The notes beneath the pieces are model-generated. The model ran no database searches. It saw only the letters and a list, made by a program, of their open reading frames with translations, and was not told the origin of the DNA. Shown one piece after another: positions 1 through 6,121 of a stretch of DNA of 32,151 nucleotides. Within the stretch, counting starts at the first letter, position 1; every line of letters starts with the position of its first letter. The translations under genes were made by a program, and so were the position numbers. The DNA comes from Flavobacteriales bacterium (GTDB taxonomy: Bacteria; Bacteroidota; Bacteroidia; Flavobacteriales; UA16): NCBI GenBank assembly GCA_028141885.1, contig JAOIQU010000014.1, positions 1-32,151 on the forward strand, written 5' to 3'.

Positions 1-851
1 GCGACAATGGCTTTGCGCACGAGCGGGTGAAAAGGGGCTTGAATTTGGCCTTTCATGTCGCGCTTGACGTCGTCGTCGAAATTCCCAGAGCGCATGAAGT
101 GCTTCACCAGGCGGTCTTCCAAGCTGTGGTAGCTCATCACGGCCAAACGTCCACCCGGTTTCAGCATGCCCACGGCCTGCATCAACAGGTCTTCGAGGGC
201 GCCCAATTCGTCGTTGATGTGAATGCGGATGGCCTGAAACACCTTGGCGTAGAACTTGTTTTCCTTGCCGCGCGGGGCAGAAGGGGAAAGCGCCCGAATC
301 AAGTCGTGCGTGGTGTTCAATGGTCCCTCTTCGCGAGCTGCTGCGATGCGATGCGCCAGTTTGTCGGGCCGGTTGAGTTCCCCGTAACGGCGGAAGACTT
401 GGGTCATGTCTGAAACCTCTGCCCGGGTGAGCCAAGCGCTTGCCGGCTCCCCTGTGGAGGGGTTCATGCGCATGTCCAGAGGACCGTCGTTGCGCAGTGA
501 AAACCCGCGTTCAGGAACGTCAAATTGATGGGAGCTTACCCCCAAGTCGGCCAGCAATCCGTCGAGGGGCAAGCCTTTGTGGGCTCGCAGGAATTGAGGG
601 GCAAACCTGAAATTGGCGGCCACCAGTGTGAATCGCTCGTCGTCCAGTGCATTGGCGGCGGCATCGGGATCCTGATCAAACCCAAACAACCGTCCTTCCG
701 TTCCAAGTTGATTCAGAATGGCCCGGCTGTGTCCGCCTCCTCCGAAGGTGGCGTCCATCCAGTTGCCGTCCTGTGTTCCGCCGTCGCCGTCGAGGTTGAG
801 CGCCTTGAGGGAGGCGTTCAGCATGACGGGGACGTGGTAGGACGTGGTCAT
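1..851 (-). CDS. rsmH: 16S rRNA (cytosine-1402-N4)-methyltransferase RsmH, C-terminus cut by window edge
   Basis: RsmH (MraW) uses S-adenosylmethionine to methylate N4 of C1402 in the decoding centre of 16S rRNA. The reverse-strand reading frame opens MTTSYHVPVMLNASL, the family's YHVPVML start, and has the SAM-binding motif DATFGGGGHS at about residues 33-42. The last readable residues (PFHPLVRKAIV) match the conserved RsmH C-terminal block, so only some 15-30 residues lie beyond base 1. The ATG at 851-849 overlaps the mraZ stop as ATGA, so the two genes are probably translationally coupled. This mraZ-rsmH order is the standard opening of the dcw cluster, so ftsL and ftsI are expected further left. 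A short Gly/Asp-rich insertion at about residues 21-30 precedes the SAM motif. Identification is confident; only the end is missing. Confidence 0.95.
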   Translation of the reverse strand, partial: MTTSYHVPVMLNASLKALNLDGDGGTQDGNWMDATFGGGGHSRAILNQLGTEGRLFGFDQDPDAAANALDDERFTLVAANFRFAPQFLRAHKGLPLDGLLADLGVSSHQFDVPERGFSLRNDGPLDMRMNPSTGEPASAWLTRAEVSDMTQVFRRYGELNRPDKLAHRIAAAREEGPLNTTHDLIRALSPSAPRGKENKFYAKVFQAIRIHINDELGALEDLLMQAVGMLKPGGRLAVMSYHSLEDRLVKHFMRSGNFDDDVKRDMKGQIQAPFHPLVRKAIV

Positions 852-1333
852 TCTCCGTCGGTGCCGTCGAGGTCTTTGCGCACGTCTTCTGCCAAGTCGC
901 CGAAGTCGAGGTTGTCCTCGTCTTGAATGACTTGCTTGTTGTACGCAGCCTGGTTCCAGATTTCCACTTTCTCGCCCAGTCCGGAGACGATCACCTCGTT
1001 GGCATCCTTGGGGTCGATGCCAGCGTAGGCGAGTAGGGCGGAGGGCAGGTTGATTCTACCAGATCCGTCCAAGTCCACGTGGGTGGCGCCCTTCATGAAT
1101 TTCCGCTGAAACAGCTGGTGCTTCCGGTTGTACCGGCTCAAGCGTGCCATTTCAGCATTCACCTTGTCCCATTCGGGTTTGGGGTACAGCACCAAGCAAC
1201 CTTCAAAAATGTCCCGGTTCACCACCAAGCCGTGGTGAATGACCCCGTCAAGCTGCTTCCGCAGTTTGGCAGGGAACATCAAACGGCCTTTGGCGTCGAT
1301 GCGACAGGGGTGTTCTCCGAGCAGGTTGAGCAT
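848..1333 (-). CDS. mraZ: Division/cell-wall cluster transcriptional regulator MraZ
   Basis: MraZ is a DNA-binding protein of the AbrB/SpoVT fold that controls the dcw promoter by binding tandem GTGGG-type boxes. The 161-residue protein carries the two family motifs, RIDAKGRL at residues 11-18 and DLDGSGRI at 87-94, and has normal family length plus a short acidic tail. I chose the ATG at 1333, whose product opens MLNLLGEHPCRIDAKGR. The frame stays open up to 1495, but that extension reads through the operator repeats and is not MraZ-like. A Bacteroidota-type -7 element and four 10-base-spaced MraZ boxes lie immediately upstream, which points to autoregulation. The stop overlaps the rsmH start by four bases. 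Confidence 0.95.
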   Translation of the reverse strand: MLNLLGEHPCRIDAKGRLMFPAKLRKQLDGVIHHGLVVNRDIFEGCLVLYPKPEWDKVNAEMARLSRYNRKHQLFQRKFMKGATHVDLDGSGRINLPSALLAYAGIDPKDANEVIVSGLGEKVEIWNQAAYNKQVIQDEDNLDFGDLAEDVRKDLDGTDGE

Positions 1334-1352
1334 GGGTGCGTTTTCGCCAATC

Positions 1353-1360
1353 CAAAAGTA
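1353..1360 (-). promoter_or_regulatory. mraZ promoter, -7 element
   Basis: Reading leftward the sequence is TACTTTTG, an exact match to the Bacteroidota -7 consensus TAnnTTTG. It lies 19 bases before the mraZ ATG at 1333, which leaves a short leader of about 14 bases. The -33 region falls inside the MraZ box array, so a protein bound there would sit where the sigma factor reads the promoter. This is consensus matching only; no transcript data are available. Confidence 0.6.
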
Positions 1361-1370
1361 CACGTCATTT

Positions 1371-1410
1371 CCCACTTTCTCCCACTCGTTGACACTTTCT
1401 CCCACTTTGT
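1371..1410 (-). promoter_or_regulatory. MraZ operator: four decamer boxes
   Basis: Four tandem decamers start at 1371, 1381, 1391 and 1401. On the plus strand they read CCCACTTTCT, CCCACTCGTT, GACACTTTCT and CCCACTTTGT, i.e. AGAAAGTGGG-type on the mraZ strand. The exact 10-base period places every box on the same face of the helix. The third box is the most degenerate. MraZ from other bacteria binds GTGGG-type repeats with this spacing, and the array lies directly upstream of the mraZ -7 element, so it is very probably the autoregulatory operator. Confidence 0.8.
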
Positions 1411-1416
1411 GGATAA
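1408..1416 (-). promoter_or_regulatory. DnaA box, perfect consensus
   Basis: The reverse strand reads TTATCCACA, the strong DnaA-box consensus, and it overlaps the upstream edge of the MraZ box array. It is one of three DnaA-box-like sites within about 120 bases. It could let DnaA influence mraZ transcription, or be part of a replication-origin element; the sequence alone cannot decide. Confidence 0.5.
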
Positions 1417-1468
1417 AGTTTGGTGATTCGTCAGGAAGAAACCCAATGAATACGCGGCTCGCAGAGAG

Positions 1469-1484
1469 GTGGGAAAAAGTGGGG
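1469..1484 (+). promoter_or_regulatory. Pair of MraZ-like boxes on the opposite strand
   Basis: GTGGG occurs at 1469 and 1479 on the plus strand (GTGGGAAAAAGTGGGG), again 10 bases apart. It is oriented towards the alpha/beta hydrolase rather than mraZ. Two boxes are the minimum expected for MraZ binding. They may extend control to the divergent gene or form a looping partner for the main array. Confidence 0.5.
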
Positions 1485-1503
1485 TGTTTCAGCAATGAAC
1501 ACG

Positions 1504-1526
1504 TTATTCACAGGGGATGTGAACAA
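1504..1526. promoter_or_regulatory. Inverted pair of DnaA-box-like sites
   Basis: TTATTCACA at 1504-1512 (plus strand) matches TTATNCACA exactly. TGTGAACAA at 1518-1526 is the reverse complement of TTGTTCACA, one mismatch away. Together they form an inverted repeat with arms of about ten bases (9 of 10 paired) and a five-base spacer. The pair could be a DnaA dimer site, or the operator of an unrelated dimeric repressor that happens to resemble DnaA boxes. Confidence 0.45.
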
Positions 1527-1562
1527 CCGGGCGTGGATGTACAGGACGCAACGTGGTCTTCC

Positions 1563-1585
1563 GCACCCAAAGCGGGTGCATTTTT
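1563..1585 (+). other. Terminator-like hairpin just before the hydrolase start
   Basis: GCACCC (1563-1568) pairs perfectly with GGGTGC (1574-1579) across a five-base loop and is followed by A and five T. This has the shape of a short intrinsic terminator or attenuator. It lies only 6 bases before the ATG at 1592. The T tract is also part of CATTTTTG (1579-1586), a 7-of-8 match to the -7 consensus, so the element may instead be promoter DNA that happens to fold. Confidence 0.35.
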
Positions 1586-1591
1586 GAACTC

Positions 1592-2356
1592 ATGGATTCA
1601 ACCATTCTTGAACGCGGTCCTTACCGCTACGTCGAGGAGGGCGAAGGCACGCCGCTCGTCTTGCTTCATGGGCTTTTTGGCGCCCTCAGCAACTTCCAAG
1701 AAGTGCGCGCGCATTTCAGCAATAGCTTCCGTGTCATCACCCCGATGCTGCCGATCTACGAGCTGCCCATGCTCGAGACCAACGCCAAGAACATGGCCAA
1801 GCACATTGCAGGATTCCTGGATGAACTAGGCCTCGAAAAGGTGCATCTGCTTGGCAACAGCCTTGGGGGGCACGTGGGGTTGATTTACACCCGGGACCAC
1901 TTGGATCGCGTGGCGTCCCTCACCTTGACAGCCAGCAGCGGACTCTACGAGAACGCTTTCGGCTCAAGTTTCCCGCGGCGGGAGGACAAGTCGTACATCA
2001 AGGACAAGGTCGCCGTGACCTTCCACGACCCCAAGCACGCGACGCCCGAGCTCGTCGATGAGTGCTTCGAGGCGGTCAACGACCGCAACAAGGTTCTGCG
2101 CATCCTGAGCATTGCCAAATCGGCCATTCGTCACAACATGGCGAAGGACCTGCCTTCGATGAATGTGCCGGTGTGCTTGATTTGGGGCAAGAACGACATC
2201 ATCACGCCGCCCGAAGTTGCCGAGGAATTCCTGGCTGGATTTCCGGATGCGGACTTGCACTGGATCGACGAATGCGGCCACGCCCCCATGATGGAGCACC
2301 CAGACACCTTCAATCAAATCTTGAGCGACTGGTTTGCCAGCCGCGGTATTTCCTGA
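1592..2356 (+). CDS. Alpha/beta-fold hydrolase
   Basis: This is a cytoplasmic alpha/beta hydrolase of 254 residues; its substrate cannot be read from sequence. The oxyanion-hole segment HGLFG is at about residues 26-30. The nucleophile elbow GNSLGGH places Ser at residue 90, the acid is Asp 202 in WGKNDIITP, and the base is His 230 in ECGHAPMMEHP, so the triad is complete. I chose the ATG at 1592 because the product then starts in the usual short way (MDSTILERGPYRYVEEGEG); a GTG at 1553 would add 13 residues. It is divergent from mraZ and followed four bases later by engB, a pairing I recall from Bacteroidota genomes. A haloperoxidase, esterase or C-C hydrolase role is possible. Confidence 0.88.
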   Translation: MDSTILERGPYRYVEEGEGTPLVLLHGLFGALSNFQEVRAHFSNSFRVITPMLPIYELPMLETNAKNMAKHIAGFLDELGLEKVHLLGNSLGGHVGLIYTRDHLDRVASLTLTASSGLYENAFGSSFPRREDKSYIKDKVAVTFHDPKHATPELVDECFEAVNDRNKVLRILSIAKSAIRHNMAKDLPSMNVPVCLIWGKNDIITPPEVAEEFLAGFPDADLHWIDECGHAPMMEHPDTFNQILSDWFASRGIS

Positions 2357-2360
2357 TCCC

Positions 2361-2981
2361 ATGTCCGGCGAGTCGACTTGGGAATTGAAAGAGGCGTCGT
2401 TCGTCAAGAGCAGCTCGCAACCGTCGGAATGTCCCAAGCCGGACCGCCCTGAATATGCCTTCATTGGCCGTTCCAATGTGGGCAAGAGTTCCCTGCTCAA
2501 CATGTTGGTGGGGCGCAACAGTTTGGCCAAAACATCCAGCACCCCCGGCAAAACTCAGCTGATCAACCACTTTGACGTCGACGATACGTGGTATCTGGTG
2601 GACTTGCCTGGGTTCGGTTACGCGAAAGTGAGTAAAAAGGACAGGGCGAAGTGGATGAAGGTGACCAAGCAATACCTCGATTCGCGCACCAACTTGATGT
2701 GTGTGATGATGCTCGTTGATTCGCGCATTCCAGCCCAAAAAGTCGACCTCGAATTCATGGCTTGGATGGGGGAAGTGGGGTTGCCTTTCGTGTTGGTGTT
2801 CACCAAGGTGGACAAACTCAACAAGGCCGAGCGCGCAGCGTTCCTTCCTGCGTACGAAGAGGTCATGCTCAAGCAATGGCACAAGATGCCACTGGTGTTT
2901 GTGACCAGTGGCAACACAGGGGAGGGACGCGAAGAGGTGCTTCGCTTCATTGCCTCCACCAATGGGCTCTATCAGCCCTGA
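2361..2981 (+). CDS. engB: Ribosome biogenesis GTPase EngB (YihA/YsxC)
   Basis: EngB is a small essential GTPase that assists assembly of the large ribosomal subunit. The 206-residue protein has all G motifs: G1 GRSNVGKS at residues 36-43, the G2 region SSTPGKT shortly after, G3 DLPGFG at 81-86, G4 TKVD at 148-151 and G5 TSG at about 182-184. Length is normal for the family. The chosen ATG at 2361 lies four bases after the hydrolase stop; the upstream in-frame stretch overlaps that gene and adds no conserved sequence. The gene ends tail-to-tail with gldC, only three bases apart, and both stop codons lie in a small inverted repeat (CCTGA-GGC-TCAGG, 2977-2989). Confidence 0.96.
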   Translation: MSGESTWELKEASFVKSSSQPSECPKPDRPEYAFIGRSNVGKSSLLNMLVGRNSLAKTSSTPGKTQLINHFDVDDTWYLVDLPGFGYAKVSKKDRAKWMKVTKQYLDSRTNLMCVMMLVDSRIPAQKVDLEFMAWMGEVGLPFVLVFTKVDKLNKAERAAFLPAYEEVMLKQWHKMPLVFVTSGNTGEGREEVLRFIASTNGLYQP

Positions 2982-2984
2982 GGC

Positions 2985-3317
2985 TCAGGACTCAATCACG
3001 CCAATGCGCTTGGCGAGTTCTTCTGTGAATCCACGGAGCGCGTTCGCGTGGTCCTTGTCGGAGGTGGCGCGCTCGTAGGTGTCTGCGAGGGTCATGATGG
3101 TTTGAACCATAAAGGAGCGCATTTCTTCTACACTCATTTCCTTGGTCCATAGGTCCATCCGCATCGCAGCGAACTCCTTGGCGTTCCACATGGAGAGGGC
3201 CATGGCGGAGGCAGGTTGGTTCATGACGCCGCCGTCTTCGGCGGTCCATTCCATGGCGACGGGCACCTGATTTTCATCGGTGGTGACGTCGATGACAATG
3301 CGTGACGTTGTGGGCAT
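2985..3317 (-). CDS. gldC: Gliding motility protein GldC
   Basis: GldC is a small protein, without export signal, required for full gliding in Flavobacterium; its biochemical role is not established. The 110-residue product resembles the family throughout: an N-terminal strand segment IVIDVTTDENQVPVAMEW, the block MRMDLWTKEMSVEEMRSF near residues 52-70, and a helical tail with LADTYERAT. There is no signal peptide or membrane segment. It starts 15 bases after the gldB stop on the same strand, reproducing the gldB-gldC operon of Flavobacterium, which strongly supports the call. Its tail abuts engB. Confidence 0.87.
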   Translation of the reverse strand: MPTTSRIVIDVTTDENQVPVAMEWTAEDGGVMNQPASAMALSMWNAKEFAAMRMDLWTKEMSVEEMRSFMVQTIMTLADTYERATSDKDHANALRGFTEELAKRIGVIES

Positions 3318-3332
3318 GGCGCGAAAGTACGC

Positions 3333-4385
3333 TCACGGCCGGTAGGCGCGCAAAATGGGTTGCGGATCGGTCCATTCGAGGACGTCGGCATCGGTCCATT
3401 CCGGGTGGGCATCCACGGCGGCTTGCACAGCACGCCATCCCAAGAACATGCCCATCCGATCTGGACTGTCTTGGGGGATGTTTCCAACGCGGGTGAATGG
3501 GCCCTCCTGAAACCAGCGCATCACCTCACGTGGCTGTTTGGAAAACATCCGTTCTTGGGGCTGCATCTCTGCCCAAGTCGCCCGTTCGTGGTCGACAGCC
3601 CAGTCCCATTCTTCCTGAGTCCAATTCATCAATTCGGCCGGGGTGGCATTCGGAAAACACCTGGAAAGAACATGCATCACCTTGCCCCAATACAGCCACA
3701 TGTCGACGGCTCTGGGTGCGGGAGGGATGCGGTGTTGCTGACTTACCGCAAGCCAGCCCTGGAGGGCGTCCAAGGCCATTCGATTTGGCCGCATTCGCGC
3801 CAGGCGATAGGCGGGGAAACGACTGGGAGGCAATTCGGCGTGAATGGGGTGCTCCGTGCCCATGAACCAGTCCAAACCAATGCAAAGCTTGGCAGCTGTG
3901 GGGTACACGGCAAAATTGAATCCCGAAGGCATCCACACCACGTCGGGAACAGGAATGTCCTCCGAAATCACGTGCATTCGTTTCAGGCCATCTCGAAGTC
4001 GCAGAGATTCCCTGTCGAGGACGTCTTGCCGACCCGAGGTGGTGTCGATGGCCTCGAGCATGGGGCGCATCTCAGTCAAAAACTGCTCAAGAACCTCCAT
4101 CGTGGCGGTATCCTCAGCGGGGCCGAGTTGGAGGATGTCTTCACACCAAAGGGGCCAAAACGCAGAGTCGGCATGTTGGAGGTGGGCGAGTTGTTTGGCC
4201 TGATTGTTGCCTTGGGGAAGCGTGTTCAAGACATTCATCCATTGCGTTTCCCTGAACGAATCTGGGAGCTCCACGCCCGACACCTCAATGGCGTCTGGGG
4301 TCGCATTGCAACCGGCGAGCAAGGCCAGCGCGAAAACCCACATCGAAACGTGGAACAAGTTGCGTGGGGCAAGGGGTGATGACAT
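3333..4385 (-). CDS. gldB: Gliding motility lipoprotein GldB
   Basis: GldB is an essential gliding/T9SS lipoprotein of the Bacteroidota envelope. The frame encodes a lipoprotein signal ending LALLAGC, with the lipidated Cys at residue 26 if translation starts at the ATG at 4385 (product MSSPLAPRNLFHV). Another 25 residues could be added upstream, but they run into the divergent gene's promoter region. The mature part has family hallmarks: FAVYPTAAKLCIGLDWFMG, FPAYRLARMRPNRMALDAL in the middle, and a C-terminal segment with SPDRMGMFLGWRAVQAAV. The 350-residue length is slightly above usual. gldC follows 15 bases on. A barrel protein is divergently transcribed, 43 bases separating the two starts. 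Confidence 0.9.
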   Translation of the reverse strand: MSSPLAPRNLFHVSMWVFALALLAGCNATPDAIEVSGVELPDSFRETQWMNVLNTLPQGNNQAKQLAHLQHADSAFWPLWCEDILQLGPAEDTATMEVLEQFLTEMRPMLEAIDTTSGRQDVLDRESLRLRDGLKRMHVISEDIPVPDVVWMPSGFNFAVYPTAAKLCIGLDWFMGTEHPIHAELPPSRFPAYRLARMRPNRMALDALQGWLAVSQQHRIPPAPRAVDMWLYWGKVMHVLSRCFPNATPAELMNWTQEEWDWAVDHERATWAEMQPQERMFSKQPREVMRWFQEGPFTRVGNIPQDSPDRMGMFLGWRAVQAAVDAHPEWTDADVLEWTDPQPILRAYRP

Positions 4386-4396
4386 GAACGTGACAG

Positions 4397-4404
4397 TAGC
4401 TTTG
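4397..4404 (+). promoter_or_regulatory. Candidate -7 element for the beta-barrel gene
   Basis: TAGCTTTG matches TAnnTTTG exactly and lies 24 bases before the ATG at 4429. I see no TTG at the right distance for a -33 element, so the call rests on the -7 match and position only. Confidence 0.4.
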
Positions 4405-4428
4405 ATGCAACCTCTAACGACGACAAAG

Positions 4429-5214
4429 ATGAACAACGCCCGCTTCAAATGCACGTCCACAATCTTGTTGGCCCTTGCCTTTGGATTGACATGGGGCTCA
4501 TGTTCCCAGGCGCAAGCCCAATACCGAGGCTACCGGATGGGGATGTCCATTGACCCGAATGTGTCTTGGATGGTTTCTAGAGACCTCGAACATGTTACCG
4601 ACGGGGCGCGAGCGCACTTTGGGTGGCAGTTCATGGCGGACATTCTGTTCACGGAGACCTACGCCATTGGCACGGGCATCCACGTGTTCAGAACGGGCAG
4701 TGCTGTCCAGTATTGGGAGGCGACGTCCGACTCCACGGTCAGCCGCGTGTCACGCAACTTCAACAACCAATACGTCGAGCTGCCTTTGACGTTCAAGTTG
4801 CGGACCAAAGAAATTGGGTACACCACCTATTACGGGAAGTTTGGGGGTGGACTGGGATTGAACATCCGCCGCGAAGCCGAAGAAGATCGGTACCTCGCTT
4901 ATGAGAAGCTGGGGGAGGAGTGGGTCGAGCTGGACAGACCGGCCCCCGATCCTGAGCTGATTTCTGGAGAGTTTGCATCGCTGTTTCGGGCCTCCTTGAT
5001 CGTGGGCATGGGCTTCGAAAGGAAGATTGCAGGCAACACCGCAATCATGGTTGGGCTCACGTACAACAACAGTTTGTTTTCCACCCACCAAGGGCAGGAG
5101 CTTGTGCAAGCAGACCAAAACGGCCAGCCCCGACTCGAAGGCGAGGCGCCGGCCAACACCAACATGTTGGGGCATGACAGCTTCGTGTCCTTGACGCTCG
5201 GCGTTGTGTTCTGA
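4429..5214 (+). CDS. Outer-membrane beta-barrel protein (porin/PorT-like superfamily)
   Basis: This is an exported protein of 261 residues. The signal peptide is about residues 1-30 (hydrophobic core TILLALAFGLTW, cleavage near SQAQAQ). The mature part alternates polar and hydrophobic residues with Gly/aromatic strand ends (TTYYGKFGGGLGLNI, RASLIVGMGFERKI, IMVGLTYNNSLF) and ends in a Val-Val-Phe strand (SLTLGVVF), typical of small outer-membrane barrels that use a C-terminal Phe signal. It resembles the outer-membrane beta-barrel families common in Bacteroidota, which include PorT, but it lacks anything that would let me call it PorT itself. The ATG at 4429 gives a standard signal peptide; in-frame upstream ATGs, including 4384, would lengthen it. 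Its position beside gldB hints at an envelope role. Confidence 0.75.
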   Translation: MNNARFKCTSTILLALAFGLTWGSCSQAQAQYRGYRMGMSIDPNVSWMVSRDLEHVTDGARAHFGWQFMADILFTETYAIGTGIHVFRTGSAVQYWEATSDSTVSRVSRNFNNQYVELPLTFKLRTKEIGYTTYYGKFGGGLGLNIRREAEEDRYLAYEKLGEEWVELDRPAPDPELISGEFASLFRASLIVGMGFERKIAGNTAIMVGLTYNNSLFSTHQGQELVQADQNGQPRLEGEAPANTNMLGHDSFVSLTLGVVF

Positions 5215-5247
5215 GGCTTTCTAGGTCTTCATTTGTCCGCCATTTGA

Positions 5248-5264
5248 AAGGTGTGTTGCACCTT
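5248..5264. other. Small inverted repeat between barrel gene and nadE
   Basis: AAGGTG and CACCTT form a six-base stem with loop TGTTG. No T tract follows, so it is a weak candidate for a terminator or a leader hairpin of nadE. I see nothing else of note in the 67-base gap. Confidence 0.2.
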
Positions 5265-5281
5265 GCGTCTGCATTCATCCC

Positions 5282-6121
5282 ATGGCACATTCCCAGTTTG
5301 ACCCCTCCGCCGTGACCGCGCACATTGTGGCGTGGCTTCAGTCTTACCTGAAGGAATCGGGCATGCACGGTTGGGTCGTGGGTGTGTCTGGAGGGATTGA
5401 TTCCGCTGTCACGTCGACGTTGTGTGCGTTGACAGGTGCGCCCACCACGTGCGTAGAAATGCCCATCCATCAAGCGCCTGATCAAGTGAGTCGTGCGGCC
5501 GATCACATCTCCGCGCTTTGTGGAAACCACCCCTTGGTGCGTCGGTCCACGGTGTCCTTGACAGAGACGTACGACATGTTCGCGAAGGCGTTACCCGACG
5601 GACCTGACGAGAGCGGCGGGCTGTCGATGGCCAACACACGTGCACGGCTGCGCATGACCACGCTGTACGCGTTGGGTCAAAGGTCGCGGTTGCTCGTCGC
5701 AGGAACAGGCAACAAGGTGGAGGACTTTGGGGTGGGTTTCTACACGAAGTATGGGGACGGCGGCGTGGACATTTCGCCCATTGCCGACCTCACCAAGACC
5801 GAGGTGTTCGCCCTTGCAGCGCACCTCGGCGTCATCGAGTCCATCCAAAAGGCGGCGCCCACCGATGGCCTTTGGGGAGACGACCGCACCGATGAAGATC
5901 AGCTGGGGGCCACTTATCCCGAGTTGGAATGGGCCATGGCTTGGACTGAGGAACATGAAGGGCTGTCACCTGAAGCGCGCGCGGAAGCGGAGCAGGCCTT
6001 GACTTGGCGGCAGCAAGAGGTTTTGGAGACCTATCGTCGTCATCACGCAGCCAACCGCCACAAGATGGTGCCCATCCCGGTGTGTGTCATTCCAGATGAC
6101 ATCCGGTTCATTCAGGGTTGA
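5282..6121 (+). CDS. nadE: NAD(+) synthase, ammonia-dependent type
   Basis: NadE catalyses the last step of NAD synthesis, amidating deamido-NAD with ATP. The 279-residue protein contains the PP-loop ATP motif SGGIDSA at residues 36-42, the LVAGTGNKVEDFGVGFYTKYGDGG block that contacts deamido-NAD, and the APTDGLWGDDRTDEDQLGATYPELEW segment. There is no glutaminase domain, so it uses free ammonia or a separate donor. The ATG at 5282 gives the family's usual N-terminus. It ends by overlapping the convergent Asp-box gene by ten bases. NadE near gldB, engB and mraZ is an order I recall from flavobacterial chromosomes. Confidence 0.95.
   Translation: MAHSQFDPSAVTAHIVAWLQSYLKESGMHGWVVGVSGGIDSAVTSTLCALTGAPTTCVEMPIHQAPDQVSRAADHISALCGNHPLVRRSTVSLTETYDMFAKALPDGPDESGGLSMANTRARLRMTTLYALGQRSRLLVAGTGNKVEDFGVGFYTKYGDGGVDISPIADLTKTEVFALAAHLGVIESIQKAAPTDGLWGDDRTDEDQLGATYPELEWAMAWTEEHEGLSPEARAEAEQALTWRQQEVLETYRRHHAANRHKMVPIPVCVIPDDIRFIQG

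Noticed and set aside
1334..1495. Extended N-terminus of mraZ
   Set aside because: The extra codons translate the operator repeats and the -7 element; MraZ proteins start at the MLNLLGEHPC-type sequence.
3497..4203. Several plus-strand open frames opposite gldB
   Set aside because: gldB has a lipobox, family motifs and the expected gldC neighbour; the opposing frames carry no signal or domain.
4204..4428. Extended start of the beta-barrel gene
   Set aside because: It runs antisense through the gldB coding start and hides the signal peptide that begins at 4429.
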